Of a stretch of 18,388 nucleotides of DNA, positions 13,448 through 18,388 are shown piece by piece; position 1 is the stretch's first letter; every line of letters starts with the position of its first letter. The position numbers and the translations under genes were made by a program. Origin of the DNA: Pseudomonadota bacterium (GTDB taxonomy: Bacteria > Pseudomonadota > Alphaproteobacteria > Rhizobiales > Xanthobacteraceae); NCBI GenBank assembly GCA_023432845.1, contig JAEZEY010000432.1, positions 1 to 18,388 on the forward strand. Reading direction: 5' to 3'. The notes under the pieces are model-generated. The model ran no database searches, was not told the DNA's origin, and saw only the letters and a program-made list of their open reading frames with translations.

Positions 13448-14028
13448 CAGATCACCCCACCGATCAGCCCCGCGCCGATGAGGACGCAGACCGCGCCGGC
13501 AACCCGCACCAGCGGCCGCATGGAATTGCGAGCGGCGAAGAGGGCAAAACCAATGCCGACCGCATGTAGTGCCGCCGTGGAAATGGCAAAGCCCGCCATG
13601 TATTCGAAAGCGCCGATGGTTTCGCCGGCTTCCACGCCGTGCGCGTGGCCGTGGAACAGCGCGAAGCCGCCGATGATCGCGGCACCGACCGCGACCGGCA
13701 GATCGACCGCCAGCGCGACCAGGAGCCCGAGCGCCACGACCGAAGCCAGGATCGCAGGCTCGACGAAGGGCAGTCCAACATGCGCCATGCCCATCGCGCC
13801 GCCGACCATCATCACGCCGATGAAGGCCGCCGGCCACGCCCACATGGCCTTGCCGCCCTTGAGCGCGGCCCACAGGCCGACAGCGACCATGACAGTGATG
13901 TGGTCGAGGCCCGACAGCGGATGCGCGATGCCGGCGGCGAAAGATTCAGTCGTGCCATGACCGACATGGGCGAAGGCGGGCGCGCTGCCGGCAATGAGAA
14001 TGGCGGCGATGGAAAGAAGACGTTTCAT
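13447..14028 (-). CDS. ureJ: HupE/UreJ-family nickel permease
   Basis: A 193-residue membrane protein that probably imports nickel for the urease. It has an N-terminal signal-like segment (MKRLLSIAAILIAGSAPAFA), then HVGHG (H21, H24), the family motif HPLSGLDH (36-43), and a second histidine cluster FHGHAHG (H126, H128, H130), with about six membrane segments. HupE and UreJ proteins are known or predicted Ni transporters in hydrogenase and urease loci. The ATG at 14028 follows an AAAGGA ribosome site. It is embedded between ureA (12 nt upstream) and ureB (1-nt overlap), so its synthesis is tied to the enzyme subunits. Confidence 0.94.
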   Translation of the reverse strand: MKRLLSIAAILIAGSAPAFAHVGHGTTESFAAGIAHPLSGLDHITVMVAVGLWAALKGGKAMWAWPAAFIGVMMVGGAMGMAHVGLPFVEPAILASVVALGLLVALAVDLPVAVGAAIIGGFALFHGHAHGVEAGETIGAFEYMAGFAISTAALHAVGIGFALFAARNSMRPLVRVAGAVCVLIGAGLIGGVI

Positions 14029-14040
14029 TGTTTAGTCCTT

Positions 14041-14343
14041 TCAGCGAATCGGATCGTGAACAGTGACGAGCTTGGTGCCGTCGGGGAAGGTCGCTTCGAC
14101 CTGGATGTCGTGGATCATCTCGGCAATGCCGTCCATGCACTGCGCGCGGGTGATGACATGGGCGCCGTCGCGCATTAGCTCGGCCACCGTGCGGCCGTCG
14201 CGCGCGCCTTCCATGATGAAATCGGAAATCAGCGCGACCGCTTCCGGATGGTTGAGCTTGACGCCGCGCTCCAGCCGCTTGCGCGCCACCATCGCGGCGA
14301 GCGCGATGAACATCTTGTCTTTTTCCCGGGGCGTCAAATTCAT
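14041..14343 (-). CDS. ureA: Urease subunit gamma UreA
   Basis: A 100-residue structural subunit, exactly the family length, beginning MNLTPREKDKMFIALAAMVA. It contains LNHPEAVALISDFIMEGARD and GVxxMIHDIQVEATFPDGTK-like sequence (here IAEMIHDIQVEATFPDGTK), and ends VTVHDPIR. Tandem ATGs exist at 14346 and 14343; the second is preferred because a GAGG core is then 6 nt upstream and the protein matches other UreA starts. It follows ureD by 15 nt in the same operon. Confidence 0.97.
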   Translation of the reverse strand: MNLTPREKDKMFIALAAMVARKRLERGVKLNHPEAVALISDFIMEGARDGRTVAELMRDGAHVITRAQCMDGIAEMIHDIQVEATFPDGTKLVTVHDPIR

Positions 14344-14358
14344 CATCGTCCTCGAAAG

Positions 14359-15201
14359 TTACTGTAGCCAGAGTCGCGGCACGGTCGTGCCGAGCGCAGC
14401 CAGCACCGCGATCAGATCGCGCCGCAGCGCCGCGCCGTCACTTGCGACGAGGCGAGCCACCGCGATGCCGTTCCAGGCGGAGATACCGACCTCACCTGAA
14501 AGAGTCCCGCCAAGCGCGCGCACCTGATCAAGCGCATGCTCGGCGCCGGGCACAATCAACACCGTGGCCATGGCAATGCCGTCATTGGCCACCGCGCGCT
14601 GGCCAAGCTGCGCGGCGATGCCGCCAGTCAGCCGCGACGTGTCGGCATAGACGAGCTTGCCGCCGAGCCGCACGCGCCAGCGATCGGTGAACGAACCTTC
14701 TAGAAGCGCCTCGCCCATGGCCGCGCGGCCAAAGACCACAGCCTCGGCCATGATCAGGGAGGCGCCCTCGGCGACATCGACGTCGATGCGGCGCGACAGC
14801 CGGGCGCGGTCGAACAGGATGGTCTCCTGCGGAAGCCAAGCCAGGCCTCCGCCCGGCGCGATCTTCAAAGTCACGTCCATTTCCGTCGCCGGGCCGAGCG
14901 AACGATAGATTTTCTCCGCCGCCGCGGTGCCGGCGACCAGATGCGCGGCCTCGCCCACCTCCATATCGACGGTGAAGCGGTCACCGCCCGTCATGCCGCC
15001 GCCGGTGTTGACCATGACGGCCTCAAGCGCGTCACCGCTCCCGTTGGGAAAGCGCACGCGAAGAGAGCCGTGCTCATCAACACGCGCGCGCCGCGTCACG
15101 CCCTGCGCCATCACCGACAGGCCGATATGACCGGTCGCGCGGTTCGCAAGGAACGTTTGGGATTGTGCGGTTAGGTTGAGCACTCCACCCTCTGACGTCA
15201 T
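14359..15201 (-). CDS. ureD: Urease accessory protein UreD
   Basis: UreD (UreH) binds apo-urease and with UreF/UreG passes nickel to the active site. Conserved features are FLANRATGHIGLSV near the N-terminus, the VMVNTGGGMTGGDRF motif, AAEKIYRSLGPATEM, and WLPQETILFDRARLSRRIDV. From the ATG at 15201 the protein has 280 residues, normal for the family. A 15-residue longer form from the ATG at 15246 begins MSQHSCLLDTSLARGMTS, most of which is encoded by a palindromic repeat. Neither start has a clear ribosome site; the repeat may have displaced the original start. It begins just after urtE (17 or 62 nt, depending on start), so the urea transporter and urease are probably co-transcribed. Confidence 0.94.
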   Translation of the reverse strand: MTSEGGVLNLTAQSQTFLANRATGHIGLSVMAQGVTRRARVDEHGSLRVRFPNGSGDALEAVMVNTGGGMTGGDRFTVDMEVGEAAHLVAGTAAAEKIYRSLGPATEMDVTLKIAPGGGLAWLPQETILFDRARLSRRIDVDVAEGASLIMAEAVVFGRAAMGEALLEGSFTDRWRVRLGGKLVYADTSRLTGGIAAQLGQRAVANDGIAMATVLIVPGAEHALDQVRALGGTLSGEVGISAWNGIAVARLVASDGAALRRDLIAVLAALGTTVPRLWLQ

Positions 15202-15232
15202 ACCTCGCGCAAGCGAGGTATCCAGTAAACAC
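15194..15232. repeat. Palindromic repeat at the ureD start
   Basis: ATACCTCGC (15200-15208) pairs perfectly with GCGAGGTAT (15213-15221) around GCAA, followed by CCAGTA. It resembles one arm of the repeat at 10000-10073 (both have GCAA loops in GC-rich stems next to ATCC bases). It covers the likely ureD start codon at 15199-15201. Confidence 0.65.
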
Positions 15233-15263
15233 GAATGCTGCGACATTTACGAGACGCTACGGC

Positions 15264-15959
15264 CTAAATCGCCATCGCGCGATGCAGCGCGCCCTCATCA
15301 AGGTTCGCCTTATCGCTCCGATAAACGATCGCGCCGCGGTCCATGACCACGAGATGATCGCCGAGCTCCTGAGCGAAGTCGAGATACTGCTCGACCAGGA
15401 TGATCGCCATGTCGCCAAGCGAGCGCAAATAGGAAATGGCGCGGCCGATATCCTTGATGATCGACGGCTGGATGCCTTCGGTCGGCTCATCGAGCAGCAG
15501 AAGACGCGGTCGCATGGTCAGCGCGCGGCCAATAGCGAGCTGCTGCTGCTGGCCGCCGGACAGGTCGCCACCGCGGCGTCCGAGCATGCTCTTGAGCACC
15601 GGGAATAATGTGAAGACTTCGTCCGGCACCTTGCGGTCGGCGCGCTTGAGCGGCGCGAACCCGGTCTCCAGGTTCTCCTGCACGGTGAGCAGCGGGAAGA
15701 TTTCGCGGCCCTGCGGCACATAGGCGATGCCGCCGCGCGCACGTTCCACGGTCGAGAGCTTCGTGATGTCCTTGCCCTCGAACATGATCGCGCCGTTCTT
15801 CACCGGGCGCTGTCCGACCAAGGCACGCAAGAGACTGGATTTACCGACGCCATTGCGGCCGAGCACGCAGGTCACCTTGCCCGGCTCCGCGGTCAGCGAA
15901 ACGCCGCGCAACGCCTGCGCCGCGCCGTAATAGAGATCGATCTTGGAGACTTCGAGCAT
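15264..15959 (-). CDS. urtE: Urea ABC transporter ATP-binding subunit UrtE
   Basis: A 231-residue ATPase of the urea importer. Walker A is GRNGVGKS (34-41), the Q-loop region is AYVPQGREIFPLLTV (79-93), the signature is LSGGQQQQ (133-140), and Walker B is LLLLDEP (153-159). It is followed by TEGIQPSII, a wording characteristic of UrtE as opposed to LivF. The switch region reads VEQY (189-192). The ATG at 15959 has GGGTGA about 7 nt upstream; a GTG three codons earlier (15968) is possible. It follows urtD after a 136-nt gap containing a long palindromic element, and precedes ureD directly. Confidence 0.95.
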   Translation of the reverse strand: MLEVSKIDLYYGAAQALRGVSLTAEPGKVTCVLGRNGVGKSSLLRALVGQRPVKNGAIMFEGKDITKLSTVERARGGIAYVPQGREIFPLLTVQENLETGFAPLKRADRKVPDEVFTLFPVLKSMLGRRGGDLSGGQQQQLAIGRALTMRPRLLLLDEPTEGIQPSIIKDIGRAISYLRSLGDMAIILVEQYLDFAQELGDHLVVMDRGAIVYRSDKANLDEGALHRAMAI

Positions 15960-15970
15960 GATGGTCACCC

Positions 15971-16075
15971 GTCATTCCGGGGCACGCGCAAAGCGCGTGA
16001 ACCCGGAATCCAGACGCAGGTCCGGAGTTGATCGCTGGATTCCGGGTTCGCCGCTTCGCGGCGCCCCGGAATGAC
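15971..16075. repeat. 105-nt composite palindromic element between urtD and urtE
   Basis: The ends are inverted copies: GTCATTCCGGGGC (15971-15983) and GCCCCGGAATGAC (16063-16075). Inside are a 15-bp perfect pair, GAACCCGGAATCCAG (15999-16013) and CTGGATTCCGGGTTC (16035-16049), and two small hairpins (ACGCGCAAAGCGCGT and CGCCGCTTCGCGGCG). The whole element can fold into one long branched structure. It is of the type dispersed in Bradyrhizobium-like genomes; it carries no gene. Confidence 0.85.
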
Positions 16076-16095
16076 TGAGAAAGAGATGTCCACCG

Positions 16096-16866
16096 TCACC
16101 GTCCCAAATACACTTCCACCACCCGGTCGTTCGCCGAGACCTGATCGATCGAGCCTTCCGCCAGCACCGAGCCTTCGTGCAGGCAGGTCACCTTGACGCC
16201 GAGTTCGCGCACAAAGGCCATGTCGTGCTCGACCACCACCACCGACTTGGTCCTGTTGATCTCGCGCAGCAACTCGGCGGTCTGCATGGTCTCGACATCG
16301 GTCATGCCGGCGACCGGCTCATCAACGAGCAAGAGTTTCGGATCCTGTGCCAGCAGCATGGCGATCTCGAGCCACTGCTTCTGACCGTGCGACAGCGAGC
16401 CGGCAACGCGATGGCGCAGGTGCTTGAGACGCACGGTCTCCAGCACTTCGTCGATCCGCGCTTCCTGCTCGGGCGACGACGACCAGAACAAGGTCGCCTT
16501 GACGCCGCGATCGTTCTTCAGCGCGAGCTGGAGGTTGTCCTCGACCGTGTGCATCTCGAACACGGTCGGCTTTTGAAACTTGCGGCCTATGCCGAGCGTG
16601 GCGATTTCGGTCTCGTCGAGCGTGGAAAGGTCGTATTTGCCCTGCTCGAAGAACACATCGCCGGTGTCGGGTCGCGTCTTGCCGGTGATGACGTCCATCA
16701 TCGTAGTTTTGCCGGCGCCGTTCGGACCGATGATGGCGCGCATCTCGCCGGGTTCGATGACGAAAGACAGCTCGTTGAGCGCCCGGAAACCGTCGAACGA
16801 GACGCTGATGCCGTCGAGGTAGAGCAGCGCGGAGGTCGTTTCGGAACTGTAGGCCGTGTCGGTCAT
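16096..16866 (-). CDS. urtD: Urea ABC transporter ATP-binding subunit UrtD
   Basis: A 256-residue ATPase, partner of UrtE. Walker A is GPNGAGKT (47-54), followed by TMMDVITGKTRPDTG, typical of UrtD. GIGRKFQKPTVFEMHTVEDN (92-111) is a second hallmark. The signature is LSHGQKQWLEIAM (158-170), Walker B is LLLVDEP (178-184) followed by VAGMTD, and the switch histidine is H214. The ATG at 16866 gives MTDTAYSSETTSALL; the frame runs further upstream only as a shadow of urtC. It starts 5 nt after the urtC stop, so the two are translated together. Confidence 0.96.
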   Translation of the reverse strand: MTDTAYSSETTSALLYLDGISVSFDGFRALNELSFVIEPGEMRAIIGPNGAGKTTMMDVITGKTRPDTGDVFFEQGKYDLSTLDETEIATLGIGRKFQKPTVFEMHTVEDNLQLALKNDRGVKATLFWSSSPEQEARIDEVLETVRLKHLRHRVAGSLSHGQKQWLEIAMLLAQDPKLLLVDEPVAGMTDVETMQTAELLREINRTKSVVVVEHDMAFVRELGVKVTCLHEGSVLAEGSIDQVSANDRVVEVYLGR

Positions 16867-16871
16867 ATGCC

Positions 16872-18062
16872 CTACTCCGCAGCGCTCGGCTGGGCCGATG
16901 GCGAACCGCGCGTCGGCAGCACGCCGACCTCGGCCTCGGCAGAACGACGCGCCTCGCCCTTTTCCTTCACGGCGGCACGCCAATGCGTCCAGGTGCCGAC
17001 AATGCCGCGCGGCAGGAACAAGGTCGTGCCGATGAACAGCCCGCCGAGTACGAACAGCCAGTACGGCGCCAGGAAACCGGTGGTGAAGAAGGTTTTGGTG
17101 TAGTTGACGACGAAGGCGCCCAGCACCGCACCGATCAAGGTACCCCGGCCGCCGACTGCCACCCAAATCACAGCCTCGATCGAGTTGGCCGGCGCGAATT
17201 CGCTCGGATTGATGATGCCGACCTGCGGCACATAGAGTGCGCCGGCGACGCCGGCCATGCAGGCCGACACCGTGAACACGAACAGCTTGTAGCTCTCGAC
17301 GCGATAACCCATGAAGCGCGTACGCGCCTCGGCGTCGCGGATCGCCACCAGCACCTTGCCGAATTTCGAGGTGACGATGGCACGGCAAATGAGGAAGCAG
17401 ATGGCCAGCGCCAGGCAGGAGACGACGAGCAGCGCATTGCGCGTCGTCTCGGCCTGAACGTTGAAGCCGAGAATGTCCTTGAAATCGGTCAGGCCGTTAT
17501 TGCCGCCGAAGCCGAAATTATTGCGGAAGAAGCCAAGCAAAAGCGCGTAGGTCAGCGCCTGGGTGATGATCGACAAATAGACGCCGGTGACGCGCGAGCG
17601 GAAGGCGAACCAGCCGAACACGAAGGCCAGCAGCCCGGGCACAAACAACACCATGAACATGGCGTAGCCGAAGTTCTGGAAGCCGTACCAGAAGAACGGC
17701 AACTCCTTCCAGTTCAGGAACACCATGAAGTCCGGCAGGATCGGATCGGCATAGACGCCGCGCGTGCCGATCTGGCGCATCAGATACATGCCCATGGCGT
17801 AGCCACCGAGCGCGAAGAATGCGCCGTGACCAAGCGACAAAATGCCGACATAGCCCCAGATCAGGTCGATCGAGAGCGCCAGCAGACCGTAGCAGATGTA
17901 CTTGCCGAGCAGCGCCACGAGATAGGTCGAGACGTGCAGGCTCGACGTCGCCGGCACCAGCAGGTTCAGCACCGGAATGGCGATGGCGAAGGCGCCAAGC
18001 AGCACCAGGAATAGCGTCGAGCCGCGGTCGAGCATGCGGATGAGCGGGTGGGACTTCCTCAT
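16872..18062 (-). CDS. urtC: Urea ABC transporter permease UrtC
   Basis: A 396-residue membrane protein with about ten hydrophobic segments. UrtC features include LIWGYVGILSLGHGAFFALG near 64-83, GGYAMGMYLM, FGFGGNNGLTDFKDILGF, and AIRDAEARTRFMGY (the loop that contacts the ATPases). GVAGALYVPQVGIINPSEFA and the WVAVGGRGTLIGAVLGA segment follow. After the last membrane segment is a 30-residue charged and Ala/Pro-rich tail that is not part of the conserved domain. The ATG at 18062 overlaps the urtB stop (ATGA). With UrtB it forms the urea channel in the inner membrane. Confidence 0.96.
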   Translation of the reverse strand: MRKSHPLIRMLDRGSTLFLVLLGAFAIAIPVLNLLVPATSSLHVSTYLVALLGKYICYGLLALSIDLIWGYVGILSLGHGAFFALGGYAMGMYLMRQIGTRGVYADPILPDFMVFLNWKELPFFWYGFQNFGYAMFMVLFVPGLLAFVFGWFAFRSRVTGVYLSIITQALTYALLLGFFRNNFGFGGNNGLTDFKDILGFNVQAETTRNALLVVSCLALAICFLICRAIVTSKFGKVLVAIRDAEARTRFMGYRVESYKLFVFTVSACMAGVAGALYVPQVGIINPSEFAPANSIEAVIWVAVGGRGTLIGAVLGAFVVNYTKTFFTTGFLAPYWLFVLGGLFIGTTLFLPRGIVGTWTHWRAAVKEKGEARRSAEAEVGVLPTRGSPSAQPSAAE

Positions 18063-18388
18063 GCCTCGATCGCCCTGCCCTTGAGCGCGAACATGCCGCG
18101 CGGGCGCTTCTGGATGAACAGGATGATGAAGACGAGCACCGCGATCTTGCCGAGCACGGCGCCGGCGAAGGGTTCGAGGAACTTGTTGGCGATACCGAGC
18201 GTCAACGCGCCGACCAGGGTGCCCCACAAATTGCCGACGCCGCCGAACACCACGACCATGAATGAGTCGATGATGTAACCCTGCCCCAGGTTCGGCGACA
18301 CGTTGTCGATCTGCGACAGCGCCACGCCAGCGATGCCGGCAATGCCGGAGCCGAGCCCGAAAGTAAGCGCGTCGATCCGCGCGGTGCG
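18059..18388 (-). CDS. urtB: Urea ABC transporter permease UrtB, C-terminal part (partial)
   Basis: The last 109 residues are in the window; the 5' part runs off the right edge. The visible end reads RTARIDALTFGLGSGIAGIA, then VALSQIDNVSPNLGQGYIID, VVVFGGVGNLWGTLVGAL, GIANKFLEPFAGAVLGKI and IQKRPRGMFALKGR. This is diagnostic for UrtB rather than LivH. Its stop overlaps the urtC start. The periplasmic urea receptor gene urtA is expected just upstream of it, beyond the window; that is inference from the usual urtABCDE order. Confidence 0.95.
   Translation of the reverse strand, partial: RTARIDALTFGLGSGIAGIAGVALSQIDNVSPNLGQGYIIDSFMVVVFGGVGNLWGTLVGALTLGIANKFLEPFAGAVLGKIAVLVFIILFIQKRPRGMFALKGRAIEA

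Noticed and set aside
1336..16075. Palindromic arrays as a CRISPR
   Set aside because: The repeats are isolated, differ from each other, and are not arranged with regular spacers; no cas gene is present.

Overview
The window looks like chromosomal DNA from a high-GC alphaproteobacterium of the order Hyphomicrobiales, probably a Bradyrhizobium, Rhodopseudomonas or Pseudolabrys-like lineage. The grounds are strong GC bias at third codon positions, long antisense shadow frames, the urt-ure gene order, and short palindromic intergenic repeats of the kind common in that group. Genus assignment is inference; no rRNA or other marker gene is present.

Left edge (1-1322, + strand): the last 48 codons of an ABC exporter, a complete fumarylacetoacetate-hydrolase-family enzyme (acylpyruvase-like) with a good intrinsic terminator, and a 71-residue orphan protein.

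Left-centre (1436-8237): a complete branched-chain-amino-acid-type (HAAT) ABC transporter on the minus strand, transcribed as substrate-binding protein, livH, livM, livG, livF. Divergent from it is a MarR-family regulator, and convergent with the regulator (stop codons overlapping) is an amidase-signature enzyme. The MarR/binding-protein intergenic region holds a striking nested palindrome, the best candidate operator in the window. A small secreted glycine-zipper protein (8304-8588) and a hairpin separate this block from the next.

Right half (8660-18388, minus strand): a urea import and hydrolysis cluster read from right to left: urtB (cut by the window edge), urtC, urtD, urtE, ureD, ureA, ureJ/hupE (nickel permease), ureB, a GFA-family zinc protein, ureC, ureE, ureF, ureG. 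Urea enters through UrtABCDE and is hydrolysed by the three-subunit urease UreABC. The nickel centre is assembled by UreD, UreE, UreF and UreG, and UreJ probably supplies nickel. The presumed urtA and most of urtB lie beyond the right edge.

The urease genes are complete and the active-site residues of UreC are all present. The less ordinary points are the palindromic repeats that run into the 5' coding ends of ureF and ureD, a GFA-domain gene placed between ureB and ureC, a 390-nt spacer with an AT-rich inverted repeat just upstream of ureC, and the MarR operator candidate linking the HAAT transporter to its neighbours. I see no CRISPR array, tRNA, rRNA, insertion sequence or phage gene, and no clearly new system. 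The most testable new idea is a MarR-controlled uptake and amide-hydrolysis module next to the urea cluster.
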